NCBI RefSeq assembly: GCF_029714425.1
Contig: NZ_CP121668.1
Location: forward strand, 5,787,501-5,851,500
Direction of reading: 5' to 3'
DNA length: 64,000 bases
From: Bradyrhizobium sp. CB2312
Lineage (GTDB): Bacteria > Pseudomonadota > Alphaproteobacteria > Rhizobiales > Xanthobacteraceae
Positions 46,237-55,849 of this stretch are shown here, in pieces; the stretch's first letter is position 1; every line of letters begins with the position of its first letter. Position numbers and translations under genes: made by a program. The notes under the pieces are model-generated. The model worked only from the letters and a program-made list of their open reading frames with translations, was not told the DNA's origin and made no database searches.

Positions 46237-46917
46237 ATGAAGGGTAAAGTCGTTGTTATCACCGGCGCGCTGGGCGCGCTTGGCAAGGTGGTCGCCGAGG
46301 AAGCACATTCGCGGGGCGCGCGCGTCGCGGGCATCGATCATGCGGCGCCGCAGTTCGCGGCAACCGCCGAGCGGATCGAACTCGGCGGCGTTGACTTGAC
46401 CGACGCCGTCCAGGCGAAAAAGGCGGTCGATGCTGCGGCGGCGCATTTCGGCGCAATCGATGCGCTGATCAATATTGCCGGCGGGTTTACCTTCGAGACC
46501 ATTGCCGACGGCGATCCCAAAGCCTGGCAGCGCATGTACGCTCTCAATGCCGAGACGGCGCTGAACGCTACCCGCGCCGCGATCCCGCATCTTCTCAATT
46601 CGCACGCAGCCCGCATCGTCAATATCGGCGCGATGGGCGCACTGCAGGCCGGCTCCGGCATGGGTCCTTATGCGGCGTCGAAGGCCGGCGTGCACAAGCT
46701 GACAGAGTCACTCGCTGCCGAATTGAAAGGCAAGATCACAGTGAACGCGGTGCTGCCCTCGATCATCGATACCGCGGCAAACCGCGCCAGCATGCCGAAG
46801 GCCGATCCCGCCAAATGGGTCGCGCCGGAGGAACTCGCCGATGTTATCCTTTTCCTGGCAAGCGACGCCGCCAGTGCCGTCACCGGCGCGCTACTGCCGG
46901 TCAACGGACGGGTTTGA
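46237..46917 (+). CDS. Short-chain dehydrogenase/reductase
   Basis: About 226 residues from ATG 46237 (MKGKVVVITGALGALGKVV), with GCGGAGA upstream. It has the classical SDR features: the Gly-rich cofactor motif TGALGALG, INIAGG in place of NNAG, and a Tyr-x3-Lys active site in YAASKAG. The N-terminal extension in the longer frame is not family-like. It follows calB by 70 bp and may be cotranscribed. The substrate is unknown. Confidence 0.87.
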   Translation: MKGKVVVITGALGALGKVVAEEAHSRGARVAGIDHAAPQFAATAERIELGGVDLTDAVQAKKAVDAAAAHFGAIDALINIAGGFTFETIADGDPKAWQRMYALNAETALNATRAAIPHLLNSHAARIVNIGAMGALQAGSGMGPYAASKAGVHKLTESLAAELKGKITVNAVLPSIIDTAANRASMPKADPAKWVAPEELADVILFLASDAASAVTGALLPVNGRV

Positions 46918-47650
46918 CGCGTGACAAAAGTCATTGAAACGTAACGGGGAGCCACGCGAATCCTGGACGCCGCGGTTTGCGGTCATTAGCTCATTCAAGA
47001 GGCGAGCGACCGATCCTCGGCAGGTCCAGTTCGCGCCGCTTTGCACGCTATAGTACGCCGCAATACTCCACCGACAACCCTGGACTGGAATGGGCCACTA
47101 AGGTCGGGTTAAGTCGACGCGAACGACGCCGGTCAAACACCAGGACAGGACGGAGTGAGAAGAGCCATACGAAAACCCGCGCCAATCCGCGCAGCGGCTA
47201 CCGGCCGCCCTACTCCCACTCAATCATTTAGGTGCACACTACCGCGTTGACTTACCAGCACAATGTCTCAAAGCCGACGGACAAATCCCGACGGTACGTC
47301 CGCCCCAACTTTTCGGTCTTGAATTCACAGATAAATTTGCGTGGCGCCGAGAAAGGGCTCCCTCGCTAACTATCGGAGTCAATCGATGAAGTGAACGCGT
47401 TGCTAAGGCGCAAAGCCGCCACCGCTACGCACTCCTGTCCCTCCCATACCGTCAATCTTCGTCAGTTCTCGGCAGAATGAGATGTGGCACCGCTTGGCGG
47501 CAGGACTGCCTTTGATTCGAAGCCGATTTTGATCCTCTGCTTGAACCGCTTTGCGCATTACCGGTGTCTTGAGGCGCAGGCCATTTAAGCGCGGTTGTAG
47601 ACCACCGCCAATGATCCCCCGAACGGCAAAATATAGACGAGCTCGAATCT
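46918..47650. other. Gap without recognisable gene
   Basis: About 730 bp with short Arg/Ser-rich frames only, and no supported gene. It leads into an SDR remnant and a truncated IS66, so it is probably decayed sequence. Confidence 0.35.
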
Positions 47651-47755
47651 CTACACGCCGTCAGAGACCACAATGGTCTCGCCGGTGATCCGGCGCGCGT
47701 CGTCGGATGCGAGTAACGCCAAACCCATCGTTTGATCTACGGCCGAAAAGTTGGC
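47651..47755 (-). pseudogene. C-terminal fragment of an SDR gene
   Basis: The minus strand reads VDQTMGLALLASDDARRITGE followed by TIVVSDGV and a stop at 47651. This is the conserved C-terminal end of a short-chain dehydrogenase. The rest of the gene is absent, cut near the IS66 remnant. Confidence 0.6.
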
Positions 47756-47826
47756 GTTTCACTTCCGATTTTTCAAGGACTCCATCGTGAGTCATCTAGG
47801 TACTAGCCCAACCCTTCAATTTCTCG

Positions 47827-49180
47827 GCGGCCGTCGCGCCAGCCGTTCCCGGACCATCTGCCTCGCGAGCGGGTGCTCGTGCCGGGACCTGTGGCGTGCG
47901 CCTGCTGCGGCGGAGCGAGGTTGTCCAAGCTCGGGGAGGACATCACCGAGACGCTGGAGGTGATCCCGAAGTCCTGGAAGGTGATCCAGCACGTCCGGGA
48001 GAAGTTCAGCTGCCGTGATTGCGAGAAGATCAGCCAGTCCCCGGCGCCGTTCCACGTCATCGACCGTGGTTGGGCCGGCCCCAGCTTACTGGCGATGGTG
48101 CTGTTCGAGAAGTTCGGCCAGCACCAGCCGCTGAACCGTCAGGCCGAACGCTATGGCAAGGAAGGCGTGCCGATCAGCCTGTCGACCCTCGCCGACCAGG
48201 TTGGTGGCTGCACTGTTGCGCTGACGCCCTTGTTCCGGCGCCTCGAGGCCCATGTGCTGAGTGCCGAGCGATTGCACGGGGATGACACGACGGTGCCGGT
48301 CCTGGCCAAAGGCAAGACCGACACCGGCCGCATCTGGGTCTATGTACGCGACGACAAGCCTTTTGGCGGGCAGGCCCCGCCGGGAGCAGTGTTTTATTAC
48401 TCGCGCGATCGCGCGGGCGAGCATCCCCAGGCCCATCTGGCCGGCTACAACGGCATCTTCCAGGCCGATGCCTATGGCGGCTATGGCAAGCTTTACGACC
48501 CGAGCCGCAACGTAGGTCCGATCCTGGAAGCGGCGTGTTGGGTCCATGCCCGACGACCGTTCTTCGTGATGGCTGATCTGGCGGAGAATGCGCGCCGCAA
48601 GGTACAAGGCAAAAAGCCAGCGGTGATCTCGCCTCTGGCACTGGAAGCAGTCCGTCGGATCGACGCCTTGTTCGAGATCGAGCGAGGCATCAACGGCGAG
48701 ACGCCCGAACGGCGCCGGGCCGTCCGCCAGGAGCTGAGCGCGCCGCTGATGGCCGATCTGAAAGTCTGGATGCGTGAACAACGCGCCAAGCTCTCCCGGC
48801 GCAACGACGTTGCCAAGGCGATGGACTACATGCTCAAGCGCTGGGATGCGTTTACCCGCTTCCTCGACGATGGCCGCATCTGCCTGTCGAACAACGCCGC
48901 CGAGCGAGCCCTGCGCGGCATCGCCCTGGGGCGGAAGTCTTGGCTGTTCTGTGGCTCCGACCGCGGCGGCGACCGTGCCGCGATGATGTACAGCCTGATC
49001 GTCACAGCCAAAATGAACGACGTGGATCCACAAGCTTGGCTCGCCGACGTCCTGGCACGCATCGCTGCACATCCCGTACAACGGCTCGACGAACTTTTGC
49101 CCTGGAATTGGCGCGACCGAAATAAGCAAGTCAACCAAGCAGCCTGAGTGACCGCTACGCGGTCCTCACCGGATGCTTAC
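47827..49180 (+). mobile_element. 5'-truncated IS66 copy with tnpC fragment
   Basis: From 47827 to the right terminus GGATGCTTAC (49180) the sequence closely follows the complete IS66 copy at 51845-53198. tnpA, tnpB and the first 100 or so codons of tnpC are missing. The remaining tnpC frame (to 49147) keeps the zinc-binding CACC/CRDC region, the DDE core ([32 protein letters not shown]) and [18 protein letters not shown]. The left junction joins unrelated sequence, so no target duplication remains. Confidence 0.9.
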
Positions 49181-49405
49181 CATTCAACCAATTCTGGCAG
49201 TGGCGAGAAAAGCCGCCCGGCAGCAGGCTGGTAATGTCGAACGAGATGTACGGCGCGGTGATGTCTTTGCCGGAAGCGGAGCGCACAAGCCGGAAGGCGG
49301 TCAACGCGGCAGTGGAGAACGGGGCCGAACTGCGCCGAACTGGACAAACCGTCTGGGTCTACCTGAACGGCTCTATTGAACACACACTCGATGTACGAAC
49401 GAAGC

Positions 49406-50296
49406 TTAGAACTTTACCTTGAGAAGCTCATGGCCGTGAAACTGAGTGGCCCCATCTGAAGCCCCAGCGTCCAACTTTCGCTCCTCATGCTCAACAATGT
49501 TTGCTATCACAGATGTGTTGCTTTCTTTGACGGCGGCTCTTGCTTCGACGGCGTGCGGGATCGCCCGGTTTGGCGCGACGCGCGGTAAGTTGTCGTTTTC
49601 GCTAAGCTCGTTGTTAATGCCCCAAATGGCGGCTTGCGTCCGATTGTGCACCCCGATTCTGTGAAAGATCGCCTTTACATGGACCTTAACGGTCGACTCC
49701 GCGATGTCGATCTTCCGTGCAATGCATTTATTCGAATCGCCTTCGACGACGCAGCGCAAAATCGACTTTTGCCGCGGAGAAAGCTGTTGTGCGCTCCGTT
49801 CGTCTGGCGCGATTGTCATGTCCTTGCGCGCAGTTGCGCGATCATTGCCTCCACCCTTGAGATCGAGTGCCAAGGGCAGGAATGCCGGAGGAAACACCGT
49901 TTCGCCCATGATCACGAGTTCGATCGATCTGGTGAATACGTCACGGCTCATGACATCAACGAAATACCCATTAGCACCGGCCTGAAATGTTGCAGCCACT
50001 TCATCTGGCCGGTATCGATCGGCAACCACAACTACGCGCGCATCTGGGTGACCGCGTCTGAGAGGCTCGATTTGCTCGCGAGCAATCTGGAAATCGTGTC
50101 CGGTATGAACAAGGACAAACAGCTTTTGCCCCTGTTCGAATTTACTTTCGCACAATCGATCAGCACATGTCACTGAACTTACTGTGCCGAAATCCGCAGA
50201 GCGTAGGAATTCAGCAAGAGCGTCCTTTCGTAAGCAATTTTCTCCAATCACTATCGTTGTTAAGGAACGTTTCCTCCTGATAGATCTCCCGCTCAT
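49406..50296 (-). CDS. LuxR-type regulator with degenerate receiver domain
   Basis: The 296-residue protein has a CheY-like N-terminal domain (TTIVIGENCLRKDALAEFL, ARVVVVADRYRPDEVAATFQAGANGYFV). The phosphoacceptor Asp strand reads FVLVHTGHDF, without the usual Asp. The C-terminal LuxR/FixJ HTH is clear (LSPRQKSILRCVVEGDSNKCIARKIDIAESTVKVHVKAIFHRIGV), with a further tail of about 70 residues. ATG 50296 has GGGAGATC upstream. It resembles the regulator at 61929 in layout. It is flanked by IS66 copies in the same orientation. Confidence 0.85.
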   Translation of the reverse strand: MSGRSIRRKRSLTTIVIGENCLRKDALAEFLRSADFGTVSSVTCADRLCESKFEQGQKLFVLVHTGHDFQIAREQIEPLRRGHPDARVVVVADRYRPDEVAATFQAGANGYFVDVMSRDVFTRSIELVIMGETVFPPAFLPLALDLKGGGNDRATARKDMTIAPDERSAQQLSPRQKSILRCVVEGDSNKCIARKIDIAESTVKVHVKAIFHRIGVHNRTQAAIWGINNELSENDNLPRVAPNRAIPHAVEARAAVKESNTSVIANIVEHEERKLDAGASDGATQFHGHELLKVKF

Positions 50297-50596
50297 AATT
50301 GATCTCCCGCAGGCAATTCAAATCTCTCAAACGACAGGATGCCGCTCGGTGGCACTTATTCGATACTGATATTCCACGCGGCCCGGCTGAACCGGCATCT
50401 CACCAATCGGAGGCTCCTTTGCCTACGGTTGAGAAGCGCAATTACGGGCAAGATGTCGATAAAATGCGAAATCGCCGCACCTTAGGCCCGCGGCACTGCG
50501 CTCAGTAGCGTAGCGCGACCGCATGGCAGGCCGAGCACGCACTCTGCATGCGCGGCCACCACTGTAGAGGCAGTCGCATAAAGACCACGTGAGAGT

Positions 50597-50614
50597 CTGT
50601 ATTGCTCAATACAG
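50597..50614. promoter_or_regulatory. 18-bp perfect dyad, candidate operator
   Basis: CTGTATTG-CT-CAATACAG is a perfect inverted repeat with the length and CTG...CAG ends of LuxR-family lux/tra-type boxes. It lies about 300 bp upstream of the divergent LuxR-type gene and 51 bp before the IS66 left end. The 368-bp gap 50297-50664 around it has no supported gene. The binding protein is unknown. Confidence 0.4.
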
Positions 50615-50723
50615 TCTACCACTTTTATTTGGTGCTGAACCAAAATTGGAACCGGACATCCGCAGTCTCCCTCCGGTGAGGGCCATCTTGCCGGGTTAAG
50701 ACGGGTGCTGTGTAACAGCTCTT

Positions 50724-51122
50724 ATGGACAGCAATAAGTTCAGTGCTCAGGTTGAACGGTTCGAGGTTGTCGAGACTGGCCGTCGCCGTCGCTGGACCGA
50801 TGATGAGAAACTCAAGATTGTTTTGGAGAGTTTGCAGGCTCCGCGCGCGGTCTCGTCGACAGCACGTCGATACGGCATCTCGCGCTCGCTCCTGTTGACT
50901 TGGCGACGATCCTTCGGGACGCGGACGAGCGAACAAACTCAGCCAGCCTTTGTGCCGGCGATGGTGATGCCGGACCCACCGTCGGCGCCGTCAGTAGCTT
51001 TGGCGGGGCCAGCGGGCGGACGCATGGAGATTGTCGTCGGCAAGGCCTGTCGCGTGATCGTGGACGCCGGCGTTGATATGACCGCGTTGTCTCGCGTGTT
51101 GGATCTGCTGGAGCGGCGATGA
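50724..51122 (+). CDS. tnpA: IS66 accessory protein TnpA
   Basis: A 132-residue protein with the HTH segment RRRRWTDDEKLKIVLESLQ, then RYGISRSLLLTWRRSFG, and the Orf1-type C-terminus (IVVGKACRVIVDAGVDMTALSRVLDLLERR). Its stop overlaps tnpB (ATGA). Confidence 0.9.
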   Translation: MDSNKFSAQVERFEVVETGRRRRWTDDEKLKIVLESLQAPRAVSSTARRYGISRSLLLTWRRSFGTRTSEQTQPAFVPAMVMPDPPSAPSVALAGPAGGRMEIVVGKACRVIVDAGVDMTALSRVLDLLERR

Positions 51123-51466
51123 TCCCGATCGCAGCAGGGGCGAGGATCTGGATCGCAACCGGTCACACGGACATGCGCAAGGGCATGCAGGGTCTGGCAT
51201 TGCTGGTGCAGGAGGGCCTCGGGCGAGATCCTTTTGCCGGCGACGTCTTTGTGTTCCGTGGTCGTGCCGGCACACTGATCAAGGCGCTTTGGCACGACGA
51301 GGTCGGGCTATCGCTCTACGCCAAGCGACTGGACCCTGGCCGCTTTATCTGGCCGGCGACGGTGGACGGCGTGGTGTCGCTGACGGCAGCTCAGATGGGC
51401 TATTTGCTGGAGGCGATCGACTGGCGCAACCCCCAACATAGTTGGCGGCCGCAGAGCGCAGGATAA
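51119..51466 (+). CDS. tnpB: IS66 accessory protein TnpB
   Basis: A 115-residue IS66 Orf2 protein (IWIATGHTDMRKGMQGLALLVQ, VFVFRGRAGTLIKALWHDEVG, LDPGRFIWP). Complete, and translationally coupled to tnpA. Confidence 0.92.
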   Translation: MIPIAAGARIWIATGHTDMRKGMQGLALLVQEGLGRDPFAGDVFVFRGRAGTLIKALWHDEVGLSLYAKRLDPGRFIWPATVDGVVSLTAAQMGYLLEAIDWRNPQHSWRPQSAG

Positions 51467-51536
51467 GCAGCGCAATAGTCCCGTGAGATTGCAAAAAGGT
51501 CGCGCCAAATCGCGGCTTTTGTGATTCCATCGGTGC

Positions 51537-53165
51537 ATGGGTGATGGTCCCGAAAATCTGCCGGAAGATATAAAGGCGCTGCAGGCGGCGTTACTGGCCA
51601 CGCGGGCCGAACTTGCCAGCGTTCGCGCCCAGCAGTCCGACGACCAGGCGCTGATCGTGCACCTGAAGCTGCAGATCCAAAAGCTGAACCGCGATCGTCA
51701 TGGCCCTCGCTCGGAGCGTACCGCAAGGCTGCTGGATCAGCTCGAACTGACGTTGGAGGAGCTCGAGGCTTCTGCGACTGAGGACGAACTCGCTGCCGAA
51801 ATGGCCGCGGCCAAGACGACGAAGGTGGCCTCGTTCACGCGCAAGCGGCCGTCGCGCCAGCCGTTCCCGGACCATCTCTCTCGCGAGCGGGTGCTTGTGC
51901 CGGGACCGACGTCGTGCATCTGCTGCGGCGGTTTGCGGCTGTCCAAGCTTGGCGAGGACATCACCGAGACGCTGGAGGTGATCCCGAAATCCTGGAAGGT
52001 GATCCAGCACGTCCGGGAAAAGTTCAGCTGCCGTGATTGCGAGAAGATCAGCCAGGCCCCCGCGCCCTTCCACGTCATCGCCCGTGGTTGGGCCGGCCCC
52101 AGCTTGCTGGCGATGGTACTGTTCGAGAAGTTCGGCCAGCACCAGCCGCTGAACCGGCAGGCCGAACGCTATGCCAAGGAAGGCGTGCCGATCAGTCTGT
52201 CGACCCTCGCGGACCAGGTTGGTGGCTGCACAGTTGCGCTGACGCCCTTGTTCCGGCGCCTCGAGGCCCATGTGCTGAGGGCCGAGCGATTGCACGGGGA
52301 TGACACGACGGTGCCGGTCCTGGCCAAAGGCAAGACCGACACCGGCCGCATCTGGGTCTATGTGCGCGACGACAAGCCTTTTGGTGGGCAGGCCCCGCCG
52401 GGAGCAGTGTTTTATTACTCACGCGATCGCGCCGGCGAGCATCCCCAGGCCCATCTGGCCGGCTATAGCGGCATCTTCCAGGCCGATGCCTATGGTGGCT
52501 ACGGCAAGCTTTACGAGGCGGGCCGCAACGCAGGTCCGATCCTGGAAGCCGCGTGCTGGGTCCATGCCCGACGGCCGTTCTTCGTGATGGCTGATCTGGC
52601 AGAGAATGCGCGCCGCAAAGTGCAGGGCAAAAAGCCGGCGGTGATCTCGCCTCTGGCGCTGGAAGCAGTGCGCCGGATCGATGCCCTGTTCGAGATCGAG
52701 CGCGGCATCAACGGCGAGACGCCCCAGGGGCGCCGGGCCGTACGCCAGGAGCTCAGCGCCCCACTGGTCGCTGATTTGCAAACCTGGATGCGTGAGCAAC
52801 GCGCCAAGCTCTCACGGCGCAACGATGTCGCCAAGGCAATGGACTACATGCTCAAGCGCTGGAGCGCGTTCACCCGCTTCCTCAAAGATGGCCGGATCTG
52901 CCTGTCGAACAACGCCGCCGAACGAGCCCTGCGCGGCATCGCCCTGGGGCGGAAGTCTTGGCTGTTCTGTGGCTCCGACCGCGGCGGCGACCGTGCCGCG
53001 ATGATGTACAGCCTGATCGTCACAGCCAAAATGAACGATGTGGATCCACAAGCCTGGCTCGCCGATGTCCTGGCGCGCATCGCTGCACATCCGGTCCAAC
53101 GGCTCGACGAACTTCTGCCCTGGAATTGGCGCGACCGGAACAAGCATACCAATCAGGCTGCCTGA
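51537..53165 (+). CDS. tnpC: IS66 transposase TnpC
   Basis: A 542-residue DDE transposase. It has an N-terminal coiled coil ([21 protein letters not shown]), zinc-binding Cys pairs CICC and CRDC, the catalytic core with [29 protein letters not shown] and a late Glu in [14 protein letters not shown], and the C-terminal IS66 domain ([22 protein letters not shown]). Full length and undamaged; the probable source of transposase for the truncated copy. Confidence 0.94.
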   Translation: MGDGPENLPEDIKALQAALLATRAELASVRAQQSDDQALIVHLKLQIQKLNRDRHGPRSERTARLLDQLELTLEELEASATEDELAAEMAAAKTTKVASFTRKRPSRQPFPDHLSRERVLVPGPTSCICCGGLRLSKLGEDITETLEVIPKSWKVIQHVREKFSCRDCEKISQAPAPFHVIARGWAGPSLLAMVLFEKFGQHQPLNRQAERYAKEGVPISLSTLADQVGGCTVALTPLFRRLEAHVLRAERLHGDDTTVPVLAKGKTDTGRIWVYVRDDKPFGGQAPPGAVFYYSRDRAGEHPQAHLAGYSGIFQADAYGGYGKLYEAGRNAGPILEAACWVHARRPFFVMADLAENARRKVQGKKPAVISPLALEAVRRIDALFEIERGINGETPQGRRAVRQELSAPLVADLQTWMREQRAKLSRRNDVAKAMDYMLKRWSAFTRFLKDGRICLSNNAAERALRGIALGRKSWLFCGSDRGGDRAAMMYSLIVTAKMNDVDPQAWLADVLARIAAHPVQRLDELLPWNWRDRNKHTNQAA

Positions 53166-53198
53166 GTGACCGCTACGCGGTCCTCACCGGATGCTTAC

Positions 53199-53478
53199 CA
53201 TCCGCAGCAAGCCACCTGTTGGAAACAGGAGGATCGGGTGGGGTGCAGATCAAAGATCAATTACTCCGGCACGACCGTCTTACGCGACACAGTCGACTTC
53301 TTGAACGACCTTAGGATCGCTGATCGTTATGGAGTAGCCCAAAGGATGTACTTGCACGGATGCGGTCGCTGCTCAACACTTGTGCGAGCGGACCGGCCCG
53401 GTCGCGAGGTATTTCGCCACCTGATCTTATCGGCAGCGAACGCCAATACTGATATTCATTTTCCAGGATAGACTTCCG
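53199..53478. other. Gap upstream of the Crp/Fnr gene
   Basis: 280 bp between the IS66 end and the regulator, with no supported gene. A short Cys-containing frame (MYLHGCGRCSTLVRADRPG, 53346-53471) is possible but unsupported. Confidence 0.35.
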
Positions 53479-54183
53479 ATGAGAAGGCAGCTGGCTAAAA
53501 ATAAACTACTTGCCGCCATGTCGCCTGCCGAGGTTGAGCTTCTCAGACCGGAGGAAGCTGAGTTCTCGCGCGGTGACGTCCTGTTTGACTGGCATGGTCG
53601 GGTGGACCGGATTTACTTTCCTCATACGGCGCTTGTATCGCTTTTGACCCACCTGAAGGAGGGCGGGACGATTGAAACGGGTACCATCGGTTGTGAGGGG
53701 ATTGTTGGGTCTTTTGCGATTGATGGCGATGGCATTGCTCTGACGCGGTCGATTGTGCAGATTCCGGGACGTTGTTCCGTGGTCAAACTCAGTCGGATGA
53801 AGAAGGCGGTTTCCGAAAGCGACGGAATCCGTATGCTCGTCGGTCACTTTCAACAAGCCTTCGCCGCGCACGTTCTGCAGCAAGTTGCGTGTAATGCAGC
53901 CCATGATGTGCTCTCGCGATGCGCGCGCTGGATTCTTATGGGGCTTGACCGAAGTGAGACTGACGTTGTCCATCTCACGCACGAGTTCTTGGGAGAAATG
54001 CTTGGTACGGTGCGACCGACCGTGTCGTTGGCTCTCAAGAAGCTTCAAAACGATGGGCTCATCGAGACGTCCTACGGTAGGATCCGAGTGCTGGATCGTT
54101 CGGGACTCGAGAATGCGAGTTGCGAGTGCTACCGGATCATTCGAACGACATATCGGAGGCTGCTACCCCTGACGTATGCGTAA
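53479..54183 (+). CDS. Crp/Fnr-family transcriptional regulator
   Basis: The 234-residue protein has an N-terminal cyclic-nucleotide-binding-like beta barrel (FSRGDVLFDWHGRVDRIYFPHTALVSLL) and a C-terminal winged HTH (LTHEFLGEMLGTVRPTVSLALKKLQNDGLI). No Fe-S Cys cluster of the FNR type is seen in the N-terminus. It is convergent with the DsrE-family gene, with a 211-bp gap. The ligand is unknown. Confidence 0.87.
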   Translation: MRRQLAKNKLLAAMSPAEVELLRPEEAEFSRGDVLFDWHGRVDRIYFPHTALVSLLTHLKEGGTIETGTIGCEGIVGSFAIDGDGIALTRSIVQIPGRCSVVKLSRMKKAVSESDGIRMLVGHFQQAFAAHVLQQVACNAAHDVLSRCARWILMGLDRSETDVVHLTHEFLGEMLGTVRPTVSLALKKLQNDGLIETSYGRIRVLDRSGLENASCECYRIIRTTYRRLLPLTYA

Positions 54184-54394
54184 GGCCATCGCGAGGGAGT
54201 TGCGAGCGAGTGCGAACATGACTCAGCCCCGCGAAACATCCCTAAGCAGTTCCGAACAGACCTGCCACCTGGTTGGCCGGGCCTCGGTAGCACGCGTGCC
54301 GATTTTGAACATTGTTTGACCAACATCCGGTCCTGCGGCCTTCAATTGTACGTATGTACGCAGCTGGGCTCGCGAAGCCTTGGCGGTAACACGC

Positions 54395-54961
54395 TCAGGG
54401 CTTAACGTAAGTCCAGCCCTGCTCCTCCCGCTCCATGATGCGTACGACGCCCGAGTTGACGACTGAAGCCTCTGGAATGAGCTGTATCTCCTTATTCTCC
54501 TGCCTGCGCATGTTCTCCCGCGTGTTGCCGCACGCTTTAAACGTCACCTCCGGCGTGCTCGCCGACATTGTTTCAATTCGGCCTTTTACGGGCGAGGTAT
54601 CGGTGCGGAGCATGTGCAACCCGGACCCGAAGGTGATCACTTCGATCTTAACCTTCTCGCCCATGTCTTTATAATGTTGCACCACGTTTGTAGCGTTGTT
54701 CAGGGTCAAATTCATCGCCGCCGCATCGTTGCTATTCACCTGCAAGATGAGGCGATGCTCCTTCTTAGCAGAGGATCGACTCTCTGAGCTGGATAAGCGG
54801 CGCACGTTTTTCTTCGTCGCAACCGCCCTTTTTTGTTTTAGCAGAAGGGACTCCGGCGCCCGGTCGGCCGGTCGGGCAACTTCTTGCCCCGCAGACAAAG
54901 ATACCCCCAGCAGAAGCACAGCCAAGCTCGTCGTTCCCTTTAGCGCAATTTGCCGTAACAT
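54395..54961 (-). CDS. Exported DsrE-family protein
   Basis: A 188-residue protein with an N-terminal signal peptide (LKGTTSLAVLLLGVSLSAG), a basic linker, then a DsrE/DsrF-like domain (HRLILQVNSNDAAAMNLTLNNATNVVQHY, VKIEVITFGSGLHMLR) ending with the conserved FKACGNT Cys and IPEASVVNSGVVRIMERE. Such domains bind small sulfur compounds or act in sulfur relay; here it is periplasmic. GGGAGGTGGG precedes ATG 54961. The IS21 element lies 22 bp upstream and separates it from genes on the same strand, with which it probably formed an operon. Confidence 0.82.
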   Translation of the reverse strand: MLRQIALKGTTSLAVLLLGVSLSAGQEVARPADRAPESLLLKQKRAVATKKNVRRLSSSESRSSAKKEHRLILQVNSNDAAAMNLTLNNATNVVQHYKDMGEKVKIEVITFGSGLHMLRTDTSPVKGRIETMSASTPEVTFKACGNTRENMRRQENKEIQLIPEASVVNSGVVRIMEREEQGWTYVKP

Positions 54962-54985
54962 GCTTACCCACCTCCCATTAGCTTG

Positions 54986-55849
54986 TCAATCGGCGTTCGA
55001 CTGGGACCCCCTATCGGCATCCAAAAGGGACCCCTTTGATCGGCGCGCTCTGCTGGTAGCGCTCGGGTCGTCGGAGCTGGTCGGGGTTGCGGAGACGGCG
55101 CGAGCGCGGGTTGTTTGAACATCGTCGCGGCTTTTGAAGCGCCAACTGTCGTTGCCGGTCTCAACGATGTCGCAGTGATGGGTCAATCGGTCGAGTAGCG
55201 CGGTGGTCATTTTGGCATCGCCGAACACGCTGGGCCATTCGCCGAACGCAAGATTGGTGGTGACAATGATGGAGGTGCGCTCGTAGAGCCGGCTGATGAG
55301 ATGGAACAGGAGCTGACCGCCCGATTGCGCGAACGGCAGATAGCCCAGCTCGTCGAGAACGATGAAGTCCATGCGGGTCAGATGCTCAGCGAGCCGTCCC
55401 TGCCGTCCGTTGCGGGTCTCGGTCTCGAGCCGGTTGACGAGATCGACGACGTTGTAGAAGCGTCCTCTAGCACCATCGCGGATGCAACTTCTGGCAATGG
55501 CGATGGCCAGATGGGTCTTGCCTGTGCCGGTGCCGCCAACCAGCACGACGTTGCGTTGCTGGGCGATAAAGCCGCCGCCAGCGAGATCATTGACGAGAGT
55601 TTGATTGATCGGCGTGCCGTCGAACTGGAAGTCCGCGATGTCCTTGGCAAGCGGCAGCTTGGCAATGGTGAGCTGGTATTTGATCGAGCGGGCTTGCTTC
55701 TCGTTGATCTCGGCGTTGAGCAGGTCGCCGACAATGCGCTGGGGTTCGTGCTGGCGCTTGACGGCAGTTGCCATGATCTCGTCGAAGGCAGCCTTCATGC
55801 CGTAGAGCTTGAGTTCGCCCATGAGGTCGAAGATTTGGGTTCGTTCCAT
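54986..55849 (-). CDS. istB: IS21 helper ATPase IstB
   Basis: ATG 55849 overlaps the istA stop (TGATG). It has an IstB-like ATPase with Walker [15 protein letters not shown] and Walker [12 protein letters not shown], plus the sensor segment [13 protein letters not shown]. The C-terminus runs to the element end (54986), adding a Ser/Arg-rich tail. It selects target DNA for IstA. Confidence 0.92.
   Translation of the reverse strand: MERTQIFDLMGELKLYGMKAAFDEIMATAVKRQHEPQRIVGDLLNAEINEKQARSIKYQLTIAKLPLAKDIADFQFDGTPINQTLVNDLAGGGFIAQQRNVVLVGGTGTGKTHLAIAIARSCIRDGARGRFYNVVDLVNRLETETRNGRQGRLAEHLTRMDFIVLDELGYLPFAQSGGQLLFHLISRLYERTSIIVTTNLAFGEWPSVFGDAKMTTALLDRLTHHCDIVETGNDSWRFKSRDDVQTTRARAVSATPTSSDDPSATSRARRSKGSLLDADRGSQSNAD

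Larger units (their letters stand above)
50665..53198 (+). mobile_element. Complete IS66-family element
   Basis: The left end begins GTCTCCCTCCGGTGAGGGCC and the right end is the complement of GTAAGCATCCGGTGAGGACC, so the ends are imperfect inverted repeats. The target duplication CATCCGCA is perfect (50657-50664 and 53199-53206). Length is 2534 bp, with intact tnpA, tnpB and tnpC. It appears fully functional. Confidence 0.92.

Noticed and set aside
48086..49138. Minus-strand open frame of 350 codons
   Set aside because: Antisense to IS66 tnpC; the same shadow occurs opposite the second copy.
49234..49422. Small + strand frame (62 codons) after the truncated IS66
   Set aside because: No motif and only weak coding character; competing frames on the other strand are equally good.
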